This document shows, piece by piece, positions 1 through 6,700 of a DNA stretch of 10,223 bases (position 1 is its first letter; the number at the start of each line of letters is the position of its first letter). Source of the stretch: an uncultured Fibrobacter sp. (GTDB lineage: Bacteria; Fibrobacterota; Fibrobacteria; Fibrobacterales; Fibrobacteraceae); the NCBI GenBank assembly GCA_934691725.1, contig CAKUTF010000060.1:1-10223 (forward strand). The letters are read 5' to 3'. The notes under the pieces are model-generated. The model saw only the letters and a list, made by a program, of their open reading frames with translations. It was not told the origin of the DNA and made no database searches. The position numbers and the translations under genes were made by a program.

Positions 1-36
1 CTAATGCTCATCTGTCATTCCCGTGCTCACTATGTT

Positions 37-78
37 GTCATTCCCCGGCTTGACCGGGGAATCTCGTCCGATAATGAC
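37..78. repeat. Composite hairpin repeat, copy 1 (short right arm)
   Basis: The copy starts with GTCATT at 37-42 and ends with its complement AATGAC at 73-78. Inside is a perfect 9-bp stem, ATTCCCCGG (40-48) with CCGGGGAAT (54-62), and a 5-base loop. The second hairpin seen in the other copies is missing; only CCGAT remains before AATGAC. A half unit, GTCATTCCC, sits 23 bases upstream at 14-22. Confidence 0.8.
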
Positions 79-174
79 TGTTAGCGAGCTTGCCGAGATA
101 TTCAGAACTTAGTTGAGAGAACTGAGTGCTTAGAACAGTGAACAGTGTTCAGTTGTCAGCAATCAAAACTGCGT

Positions 175-344
175 ACATCTAAGCTTTTGGAAAGCGGGAC
201 ACGGGACGTGGGATTTCGAAACGAAACGTTTCTGCGCACTGTCATTCCCCGGCTCGCTACGATGTCATTCCAGCCCTCCTCTCATCTGTCATTCCCTGGC
301 TTGACCGGGGAATCAAGATTACCGGGTCTATGCCCGGTAATGAC
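175..344. repeat. Long dispersed direct repeat, copy A
   Basis: This stretch matches 3514-3670 in the same orientation. The first 60 or so bases (ACATCTAAGCTTTTGG onward, including the TTTCGAAA palindrome at 214-221) agree at about nine in ten positions by eye. Copy A has three GTCATTCC units (241, 264, 288) where copy B has two, so the copies differ by one unit of about 23 bases. It ends in the two-hairpin element at 288-344. There is no coding potential and no target-site duplication that I could recognise. It may be a miniature element, an old duplication, or part of a genome-wide intergenic repeat family. Confidence 0.8.
288..344. repeat. Composite two-hairpin repeat, copy 2 (complete)
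   Basis: The outer ends GTCATT (288-293) and AATGAC (339-344) are complementary. The first inner hairpin is ATTCCCTGG (291-299) with CCGGGGAAT (305-313), 9 bp including one G-T pair and a 5-base loop. The second is a perfect 8-bp stem, TTACCGGG (319-326) with CCCGGTAA (333-340), and the loop TCTATG. The element can fold as a cruciform in which the ATT next to the outer end pairs either locally or with the far end. The architecture recalls the ATTCCC-N-GGGAAT repeats known from other bacteria (for example dRS3 of Neisseria); homology is not implied. Confidence 0.85.
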
Positions 345-578
345 AGTTTAAGCGACATAGATGTCTGCAAACCTAAGCTCTCAGCACTAAGCTCTAAGTT
401 CTGAACTCGCTGTTTCCTGCTCTCCTCTCAACTAATCCCTATTCCCTTCTCCCTAATCCCTCACATCGTGTCCCTCTCCCTTCAAACAACTGATTCCAGC
501 CTCCTGAAACTCTGGCCACGGCTCGCTCGGCTGTCAACGCCTCCTTTCTAATTTCTACCTTTTCCCTCCGAGGTCACT

Positions 579-1469
579 ATGCACATTGGTCAATTTGAAT
601 ACGCCCGCGTCGAAAGCCAAAAGCCGCAAGGCTTCTACCTGGAAGTCGAAAGCGGCGGACGCGTCCTCTTGCCGACATCGAAAGCGCCGCAAGACCTGCG
701 GGAAGGCGACGAACTGGAAGTTTTCATCTACGTCGATAACGACGGGCGTCCCATCGCGACAACGCAAGAACCCTACGCGACCGTCGGGGAATTTGCCGTC
801 CTGGAAGTCAAGGACGTAAACGACATCGGCGCGTTTCTCGACTGGGGCTTAGACAAGGACCTGCTCCTCCCGTACAAGCAGCAGCTCGGAACGCTCCGCC
901 CGGGTGACCGCTGCGTCGTATTCATCCTCGAGGACGAGCGAACCGCCCGAATCGTCGCCACGGAAAAGATCAAATCCTTTATCGACCGCGATACGCGGGA
1001 CCTGCACATTTCGCAAAAAGTCGATCTGGCGGTCTATGACGTCGCGCCGGACCATGTCGATTTCCTGGTGAATTACCGCTACTCCGGCAGGCTGCACCTC
1101 GACCCGACCAACACGGACACTTTCGAAATCGGCGACGTGGGCGAAGGCTACATCCAGAACATCCGCGACGACGGGCTCATTTCGCTAAGCCTGAAACCCA
1201 TCGGCTACCATGCGACGATGGACCACGCTAGGACCGTCATGCAAAAGCTCGAAGAGGCCGGAGGCTCGCTCCCCTTTTCGGACAACAGCACGCCGGAAGA
1301 AATCCAGCAGGAATTCGGCGTTTCGAAAAAAGCATTCAAGAAAATCATCGGCGGGCTTTTCCGCCAGGGCCGCATCCTGATAAACGAAAACGAGATTCGG
1401 CTCGCTCCCAAAAAGGAAAACCGGCGTTTTTCCAAGAAGCCTTCCTTCCGAAAATTCCGTACAAAGTAA
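579..1469 (+). CDS. cvfB: CvfB/YitL-type S1 RNA-binding protein
   Basis: This 296-residue protein has the layout of the CvfB (YitL) family: tandem S1-like OB folds followed by a winged helix. S1-like repeats lie at about residues 1-65, 66-132 and 143-206, and the winged helix at about 212-277. The phrases PFSDNSTPEEIQQEFGVSKK (233-251) and GGLFRQGRI (258-266) are characteristic of the family's C-terminal domain. A basic tail rich in K, R and F (278-296) may add RNA affinity. Staphylococcal CvfB binds RNA and affects virulence gene expression; the role here is inferred to be cytoplasmic post-transcriptional regulation. The ATG at 579 has GAGG at 570-573 five bases upstream, which fixes the start. 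The next gene begins 27 bp after the stop on the same strand, so co-transcription is likely. The specific RNA targets cannot be read from the sequence. Confidence 0.88.
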   Translation: MHIGQFEYARVESQKPQGFYLEVESGGRVLLPTSKAPQDLREGDELEVFIYVDNDGRPIATTQEPYATVGEFAVLEVKDVNDIGAFLDWGLDKDLLLPYKQQLGTLRPGDRCVVFILEDERTARIVATEKIKSFIDRDTRDLHISQKVDLAVYDVAPDHVDFLVNYRYSGRLHLDPTNTDTFEIGDVGEGYIQNIRDDGLISLSLKPIGYHATMDHARTVMQKLEEAGGSLPFSDNSTPEEIQQEFGVSKKAFKKIIGGLFRQGRILINENEIRLAPKKENRRFSKKPSFRKFRTK

Positions 1470-1496
1470 TTCCAAACAATTCCCGGAGTCTTCAAG

Positions 1497-2513
1497 ATGT
1501 TAAAATTTCAAAAAGGAATCAACCTGGGCGGATGGCTTTCCCAGTGCGACTATTCAAAGAACCGCTACGAGACGTTCATCGTCGAAGAAGACTTTAAGCA
1601 AATCGCGAGCTGGGGCTTTGACCATGTGCGGCTTCCCTTCGATTACGAACTTCTCGAAAAGGATTCCGGCGAGACTCTCGACGAAAACTTCCGATATATC
1701 GACCGAGCCGTCGCATGGGGAAATTCGCACAAACTAAACGTCATCCTCGACTTGCACAAGACCGCTGGCTACGATTTCAACGACTTCGGGAACCCGGAAA
1801 AGAACAACCTTTTCCAAAGCGACTTTGCCAAGGAGCGTTTCCTCAACCTCTGGGACCGCGTCTCGGCGCGCTACGCAAAAGCCCCGAATGTCGCGTTCGA
1901 ACTTTTGAACGAAGTGACCGACCTTTCCTTTATCGAACCGTGGAACGCGCTTATCGTCCGGGCCGTGGAAACCATCCGAAAGAACGCCCCGGAAACGCCG
2001 ATTATCTACGGCGGCGTCTCTTGGAACAGCGCGGCATACGTCAAGAATCTCGTCCCGCCGCCCGCGCCAAACATCATCTACACGTTCCATCTTTACGAGC
2101 CGCTGCTCTTTACGCACCAGAAAGCGCCGTGGGTCAAGGCTCTCGACAACGGAAAGGACGTTCCCTACACGACGGACATGGAATTTTTCCGCAAGAACTC
2201 CGAATGCCTGGGGCTTGCCGGGGAAAGCCTCCGCCGTTCACGGGCAAGGACGATGGGACCGGAATTTTTTACTGACTTTCTCAAAGACGCCATCGAATAC
2301 GCGAAGCTTCAAGGAGTTCCGCTCTACTGCGGGGAATACGGCGTCATCGACCGGGCGGATTCCAACGAAACGGTCAAATGGTTCCGCGATGTCCTGGAAG
2401 TTTTCCGCAAATTCGACATCGGAAACGCCATCTGGAGCTACAAGGAAATGGACTTCGGGCTAAGCGGCGCGCATTACGAGCCGCTCCGGAAATTTCTGTT
2501 CAAAAACGGCTAG
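1497..2513 (+). CDS. Glycoside hydrolase family 5, CelC-like cytoplasmic endoglucanase
   Basis: At 338 residues this is a single GH5 (beta/alpha)8 barrel that closely resembles, from memory, CelC of Acetivibrio (Clostridium) thermocellum, including its opening GINLGGW and length. All the usual GH5 positions are present: Arg45 (HVRLPFD), His87 (DLH), Asn138-Glu139 (LLNE, acid/base), His198 and Tyr200 (FHLY), Glu280 (CGEYG, nucleophile) and Trp313 (IWSYKEMDFG). Subfamily GH5_37 is likely but unproven. There is no signal peptide, carbohydrate-binding module or secretion domain, so it probably acts in the cytoplasm on imported cello- or mixed-linkage oligosaccharides. GGAG at 1485-1488 lies 8 bases before the ATG. 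It follows the cvfB-like gene by 27 bp. Its TAG stop shares a CTAG palindrome with the stop of the convergent gene. The exact substrate, beta-1,4 or beta-1,3/1,4 glucan, is not determinable. Confidence 0.92.
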   Translation: MLKFQKGINLGGWLSQCDYSKNRYETFIVEEDFKQIASWGFDHVRLPFDYELLEKDSGETLDENFRYIDRAVAWGNSHKLNVILDLHKTAGYDFNDFGNPEKNNLFQSDFAKERFLNLWDRVSARYAKAPNVAFELLNEVTDLSFIEPWNALIVRAVETIRKNAPETPIIYGGVSWNSAAYVKNLVPPPAPNIIYTFHLYEPLLFTHQKAPWVKALDNGKDVPYTTDMEFFRKNSECLGLAGESLRRSRARTMGPEFFTDFLKDAIEYAKLQGVPLYCGEYGVIDRADSNETVKWFRDVLEVFRKFDIGNAIWSYKEMDFGLSGAHYEPLRKFLFKNG

Positions 2514-2839
2514 CCCATTTTTGCGATAAGGGCATTCACCATTGCACCGATTTCATCCGCCGACAGGTCGATTTTATTCGTAGCCATGGAATTTACGTCT
2601 GCCATTTCTTGGACATAATGTAGCCAGATTTTGTGAAATTCCTTTGACAATTTAAATGCGCTTTCTTTGGTCTTTAAAGAAGTCGCCTGTTTCCAATTCA
2701 AATGTTCGCGATTTACCATCTCGTAATATAAGCGCGAGATAAACCACGTATTTCCCATAGTCCTTAGGTTCTTAGATCCATCAATAATGTAAAAGACAAT
2801 TTTTTTTAGTTTGTCGTCTTTCAAGATTTCGTCTGTCAT
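2510..2839 (-). CDS. Small helical protein of unknown function (109 aa)
   Basis: I do not recognise this family. The ATG at 2839 is chosen over an open frame reaching 3172 because GAGG (complement of 2845-2848) lies five bases upstream, and the extension would overlap the lipoprotein gene in another frame. The product is soluble, with no signal peptide or membrane segment, and looks mainly alpha-helical. Its middle (residues 31-80) is rich in aromatic and basic residues, for example TWFISRLYYEM and HKIWLHYVQEM. The tail IDLSADEIGAMVNALIAKMG resembles an amphipathic helix. It lies 38 bp downstream of the lipoprotein gene on the same strand and is probably co-transcribed with it. GC is about 38-40% in the lines counted (2641-2760), lower than the flanking cellulase, which suggests acquired DNA. 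The gene is probably real; its function is unknown. Confidence 0.65.
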   Translation of the reverse strand: MTDEILKDDKLKKIVFYIIDGSKNLRTMGNTWFISRLYYEMVNREHLNWKQATSLKTKESAFKLSKEFHKIWLHYVQEMADVNSMATNKIDLSADEIGAMVNALIAKMG

Positions 2840-2844
2840 TTTTA

Positions 2845-2848
2845 CCTC
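2845..2848 (-). promoter_or_regulatory. Ribosome binding site fixing the 109-aa start
   Basis: On the minus strand this reads GAGG, followed by TAAAA and the ATG at 2839. It is the best Shine-Dalgarno match in the longer open frame and supports the short start. Confidence 0.7.
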
Positions 2849-2877
2849 GTTACACAAAACTTTTTCGCCCAAAATCT

Positions 2878-3072
2878 TTACCACTGGCAAGAGCGTTCGT
2901 TGGCGGCGTTTTCGAGTATCCAGTCCGTCGCGAAGCTGTGTTGCGCTTCGCAGTTCCAGCGACAACCCGGATGTTCCTCGATGCATTTTAAAATTTCCTT
3001 TTGGGAACATCCTGAGAGCGCGATTCCCATAACTGCAGTGAACGCGAGAAAAGAAATTTTGATTTTTTCCAT
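2878..3072 (-). CDS. Small cysteine-rich lipoprotein (64 aa)
   Basis: The N-terminus has a two-lysine n-region (MEKIKI), a hydrophobic core to residue 20 and a lipobox, ALSGC, with Cys22 as the expected lipidation site. The mature part is therefore 43 residues and is predicted to be a lipoprotein on the periplasmic side of a membrane. It carries four more cysteines (30, 37, 41, 62), enough for two disulfides, spaced C-x6-C-x3-C-x20-C. Residues +2 and +3 after the lipid cysteine are Ser and Gln, so no Asp retention signal is seen. AAAGG (complement of 3079-3083) lies seven bases before the ATG. The following minus-strand gene starts 38 bp after the stop, suggesting a two-gene unit. I do not recognise the family. 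It could be a stand-alone small lipoprotein, an entry-exclusion or immunity-type protein, or a truncated remnant; none of these is shown by the sequence. Confidence 0.72.
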   Translation of the reverse strand: MEKIKISFLAFTAVMGIALSGCSQKEILKCIEEHPGCRWNCEAQHSFATDWILENAANERSCQW

Positions 3073-3082
3073 GGCTGAACCT

Positions 3083-3104
3083 TTGGATTAAAGTTTTTAT
3101 CCAA
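3083..3104. promoter_or_regulatory. Dyad between divergent small genes, possible operator or leader hairpin
   Basis: TTGGAT (3083-3088) and its exact complement ATCCAA (3099-3104) are separated by ten bases, and an inner AAA/TTT pairing can lengthen the stem around one bulged T. The dyad touches the Shine-Dalgarno of the lipoprotein gene on the minus strand and lies upstream of the divergent 98-residue gene. It could be a repressor site or a translation-blocking hairpin. No recognised regulator motif matches it. Confidence 0.3.
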
Positions 3105-3174
3105 TCATAAGTTGAACCGCGAATTTTTTGGTCGCCCGACGGGGGACATTTGTTATTTGCTAGATTTTTCAAAC

Positions 3175-3471
3175 ATGATAAATGGTAATTATTCGGAATT
3201 TCTAGACAACCTCTACCACGGCGACGAGCTTTGGATTAAATACAAAGGCGTCGTTTACTTTATCCAGGGATGGTACGACAAAAAGAAACCGCGCCCATGC
3301 GTGATGGAATGCTATACGCTCGCAACCGATCCGCTAACCAGGCTGTTTTACACGGAGGAATCTTCCATGCAAGATTGCGCCAAAAAGCTTTTAGCGCAAC
3401 CCTTGTTTGAAGGGAAAACGCTCCCTGAAATCGAACAAGAAACAGAATGGGTCGATACGGAGCTTGGTTAG
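3175..3471 (+). CDS. Small YFIQGW-motif protein of unknown function (98 aa)
   Basis: The product has an N-terminal segment EFLDNLYHGDELWIKYKGV (8-26) followed by YFIQGW (28-33), and ends in FEGKTLPEIEQETEWVD (78-94). From memory this matches a family of about 80-100-residue hypothetical proteins scattered in gut Firmicutes and related bacteria, with the pattern F-x-D-x-LY-x-G-x-E, FIQGW and a final F-x-GK-x-E. No function is assigned to them that I know of. The protein is soluble, acidic at its C-terminus and has no signal peptide. The ATG at 3175 is preferred because similarity begins there, but it has no good Shine-Dalgarno. TTG at 3157 with GGGGG at 3141-3145, or TTG at 3112, are alternatives. 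It diverges from the lipoprotein gene across about 100 bp and lies in the same lower-GC pocket. Confidence 0.68.
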   Translation: MINGNYSEFLDNLYHGDELWIKYKGVVYFIQGWYDKKKPRPCVMECYTLATDPLTRLFYTEESSMQDCAKKLLAQPLFEGKTLPEIEQETEWVDTELG

Positions 3472-3513
3472 TATAAAAACCGCGGACATTTAAACTTAGG
3501 GATTAGCCCGCGG

Positions 3514-3670
3514 ACATCTAAGCTTTTGGGAAGCGGGACACGGTACGAGGGATTTCGAAACGAACCGTTTCCGTGCACACTACAATGTCATTCCCCGGCA
3601 TTCCTCTCATCTGTCATTCCCTTGCACCGACAAGGGAATCTAGATTACCGGGTCTATGCCCGGTAATGAC
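3514..3670. repeat. Long dispersed direct repeat, copy B
   Basis: This is the partner of copy A at 175-344, in the same orientation. It begins with the same ACATCTAAGCTTTTGG and has the same TTTCGAAA palindrome (3553-3560). It has two GTCATTCC units (3587, 3613) and ends in the two-hairpin element. It is shorter than copy A by one internal unit. Together the copies bracket the cvfB, cellulase and small-gene block. Confidence 0.8.
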
Positions 3671-3693
3671 ATAGGGTCAAGCCCGATAATGAC
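3613..3693. repeat. Composite two-hairpin repeat, copy 3, plus an extra right arm
   Basis: GTCATT (3613-3618) and AATGAC (3665-3670) form the outer ends. Stem 1 is ATTCCCTTG (3616-3624) with CAAGGGAAT (3631-3639), a perfect 9-bp pairing although its inner bases differ from copies 1 and 2. Stem 2, TTACCGGG (3645-3652) with CCCGGTAA (3659-3666), is identical to copy 2. A further right arm follows: GGGTCAAGCCC (3674-3684), a short hairpin, then AATGAC (3688-3693). Because it lies just past the stop of the restriction-modification gene, these hairpins could also serve as that transcript's 3' end, but no T-run follows them on the minus strand. Confidence 0.85.
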
Positions 3694-3711
3694 ATTTGTC
3701 GAGCAAAGCCC

Positions 3712-6700
3712 TTAAAATTCAAGTCTGGGGAGCGACTTCACTATCTTCACGGTTTCGAGACTCACGGTGATGATGCGCAGGACCAGGTTGAAGATATAGG
3801 CGGGGTCGCCGTGTTCCGCCGCCCAGTCGTTCGGGTCGTTCCTGATGCCGCTCGCCTTGTCGGTCGAGACGGCGTAGCGTTCCATGAGCCATTCGATGGC
3901 GGACTTGCCGTTCACGACGTATTCGTAGGCTTCGGCGGGGATGCCTGCGATGGTGAGCTTTTCGTTATAGACGATGCGGCTCCTGTCGTCGGTCCGCTTG
4001 GCGCCACCTTTTTTGTCCGTGCCGTTCGTTTTCGCGAAGCGCATCTGCGAGACGCGGTAAAGCGTTTGCGGGTCCTCGGCGCCGTATGCGGAGCGGGCGT
4101 CGGCGGCTTCGCCCCGGAAAATGGGAAGGTCCGATGCAGAAGCGCCCGACGAGACGACAAGAGCCCGGTAAGGTTCCGCCTGTTCATAATTCAAGTGAAG
4201 TTCGGCGAGCTTGCGGCCCGCCCGGCTGAACGCCCGGAAGTCGCTTGCGGACTTGACAAGCGGGATGCGCGGGAGCATCTTCTTGAGGTCGGCGGAAAAG
4301 GCGCGGCGGTAATCCGGGGAATGCAAGAAGCCATAGACGTAGTAGAAGAGGTCTTCCCTTTCAATTTTTTCGTCACGGTACTGCGCGCGGGCCTGTTTTA
4401 GAATGTAATCGCTGATGGCGTCTTTACGGATGTATTTATCCTTTGCAGCGAACATGTCCGAGGCGTCGGGTTTCTCGTAGTAGTAGAGGGGGAAACATTG
4501 GGTCGTTGCGGTCAAATGCAAATCGGGAACGCAGTCGGTCATTAAAGCTGAAAAATTTTTATCGCCGATACTTGTTGTACAGATGACGAGATTTTCGCTT
4601 TCCGGTGTCGGGAAAAATTCTTTCATCTGTCCCATCCGATGGACAAATGATTCCCCAAAATAAGCGAATTGCTTAAAATACGGACGATAGAACGCATTTC
4701 GAAAACTATAATCGCTGAGCGGTTTCCGATTTTTTGCGTCCGAAATAAGGCTTGACGACCAACTGATTTTTTTCGGATCCAAATTCAGGTCATCTTTATC
4801 CTTTCCCAAATTTTTCAAATACTCGTCCGAAATAACGGCAATCTTTTCTTCAAGCGATTCGTTTGAACTGGCATATACCCAAGCATCTCTCGATGTTTCA
4901 AAGCCTCTCGAATTCGTCACGAACCAGCTTTTGCTTGCCACGTCGAACTTCTTTTCCGGCTCGATCGCCGTCCACTTGCCAAAGGCCTCGTTCCGCTGGT
5001 TGATCCAGTCGCCGTGGGCGTTCGGATGGATTTCTTCCATTTCGAGGTGGGTGATGCTTTCCGCGTCGCGGATTATCGAGAGCTTTTCTTCGCGGGAAAG
5101 GTAGTCGCCGATGTCGCGGTACCTGATGACCGCCTTGGGAGATTCGCCTTCGCGGTTGCCTACGAAAGGACGCTTGACAAGGACCGTGATCGCTACCGGC
5201 GTGCGGGAGCCGCTGCCAAAAATTTTTCCGCCCTCTTTCCGGGAAAGTTCGCCGCTGGTGCGTTGGTTGCCCCGCAGGTTGAAGACGTAGATCTTGCCGA
5301 ATTCCCGCTCGAGGCTCTTGCGGAAGCCGTCCATCGCGTTCGAATCAATCCAGCTTCCATTGGTAATGAACCCGATGACGCCGCCGCTCTTCGGGTCTAT
5401 CCGGTCGGTCGCCCAGCGGAACGCCTTGATGTAGCTGTCGTAGAGCGAGTTCTTGTTCGTTGCGGAACTCCCCCGCGCGTAGCACTCGTCGATGCGGGCT
5501 TCCAGATCCGGGTACTTCTGGTTCTGCGCGTTGTCGTTCGCGGACTTCTGCCCCACGGAATAGGGCGGGTTCCCGATTACCACCTGGATGGGCGTGCGCT
5601 TCTGGGCGCGGGCTCGCGGGCCGTTCACCGGAAAGACGTCCTCGCCAAAATCCTCCTGCGCGGCGCGTTCCGAAAGCTGGAAGCTGTCCGTGAGGCAAAT
5701 CCCTTCGAACGGCGTGAATTCCGAGGAACCGCTCGCGTCGTGGTAGGCGTTCTCGATGTTCACGCTCGCGATGTAGTAGGCGAGCAGCACGATCTCGTTC
5801 GCCTTGAGCTCCTTTCTGTATTTGCGTTCGAGATCCTTCTTTTGAATCAGCCCGCTCTGGATAAGCCGCGTGATGAATGTTCCCGTGCCCGTGAACGGAT
5901 CGATGACGTTCACGTTCTCGTCGGAAAGGCTCCGACCGAACTCCATCTTCAAGACGTCGTTCACGCTGCGGATGATGAAATCGACGCATTCCACGGGCGT
6001 ATAGACGATGCCTAGCTTTTCGACCGTTTTCGGGAGCGCGCTTTTAAAGAACTTGTCGTAAAGCTCGATGATGATTTTCTGCTTGCCCTCGGCGCTTTCG
6101 ACGCCTTCCGCGCGGAGCTTCACGCTGTTCATGAACTTTTCGAGGCTCCGCTTGTCGCAATCCTCCGTCACGTTCTCGACTACGTCGATGATGCGCTGGA
6201 GCGCCCGCGAGACGGGGTTCTTCCCGGCAAAGTCATAGCCGTCAAAGAGGGCTTCGAAAACCGGCCGCGTGATCAAGTGCTGCGAGAGCATCTCGATCGC
6301 GGATTCCTCGTTTACGCCCGGGTTCAAATTCTTTTTGAGCGCGGAGAGGAACCGCTCGAATTCCTTTTTCGATTTCGCGTCGGTCCGTATCAGCTCGCGG
6401 ATGCGGTCCTCGTGGCGGCGCGCTATATCGGCGACGTCCTTCGCCCAGTCTTCCCAGTAGCGGCGGCTACCGACCTTTTCCACCATCTTCGCGTAAATCG
6501 CGCCCTGGAGTTCCTGGAATTTCAGCTCCATCTGCTCCTCGAGTTTCCGGGACTTTTCGGCGTCTCCGGGATCGATCGTCTCGATATCGACTGCCGGAAG
6601 CCCGCTCGAAACGCCGATGCGCCCGCCGGTCAGGCTTTTCCCCCGTTCGAGCTTCCCGAACTGGATCTTGTTCACCATCGCGTTGAAGCGGTCGTCGTGC

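Larger units (their letters stand above)
1..578. other. Gene-free spacer filled with degenerate repeats
   Basis: No convincing gene lies here; the only open frame (145-351) runs through repeat DNA and has no ribosome binding site. The spacer holds five GTCATTCC units (14, 37, 241, 264, 288), two AATGAC right ends (73, 339), and the left copy of a longer repeat shared with 3514-3670. A 12-base inverted repeat, TTCAGAACTTAG, occurs at 101-112 with its complement at 394-405. From about 361 to 560 the plus strand is pyrimidine-rich with echoing phrases such as CTAAGCTCT and CTAATCCCT. No clear sigma70 promoter for the downstream gene could be picked out, although one must lie here or further left. 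Confidence 0.8.
3472..3711. other. Repeat-filled spacer between the small gene and the Type ISP gene
   Basis: No gene is seen. CGCGGACAT occurs twice (3481-3489 and 3509-3517), just before and at the left end of repeat copy B. The rest is repeat copy B and its extra right arm. Both the plus-strand small gene and the minus-strand restriction-modification gene end into this spacer, so its hairpins are candidates for shared 3' ends. Confidence 0.75.

Noticed and set aside
241..344. CRISPR array suggested by GTCATTCC units at 23-26 base spacing
   Set aside because: The units are only about 8-10 bases, are degenerate, and include imperfect inverted repeats with no unique spacers or cas genes nearby.
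145..351. 68-codon open frame on the plus strand
   Set aside because: It lies entirely in repeat DNA, its protein is a translation of hairpin repeats, and it has no ribosome binding site.
2501..2520. Bidirectional terminator formed by A-run, GGCTAGCC and T-run
   Set aside because: The palindrome has no usable loop and the flanking A and T runs are out of register, so a stable terminator hairpin is doubtful.
2840..3172. N-terminal extension of the 109-residue protein to 220 residues
   Set aside because: The extension is the lipoprotein gene read in another frame, while a strong Shine-Dalgarno sits exactly before the short start.
175..3670. Composite transposon bounded by the two long repeats
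   Set aside because: No transposase or terminal inverted repeat is visible, and the enclosed cvfB and cellulase genes look native; the repeats are more likely dispersed intergenic elements.
5014..6015. 333-codon open frame antisense to the methyltransferase domain
   Set aside because: The methyltransferase motifs on the minus strand are unmistakable. The antisense product is low in recognisable features and has no start signals.
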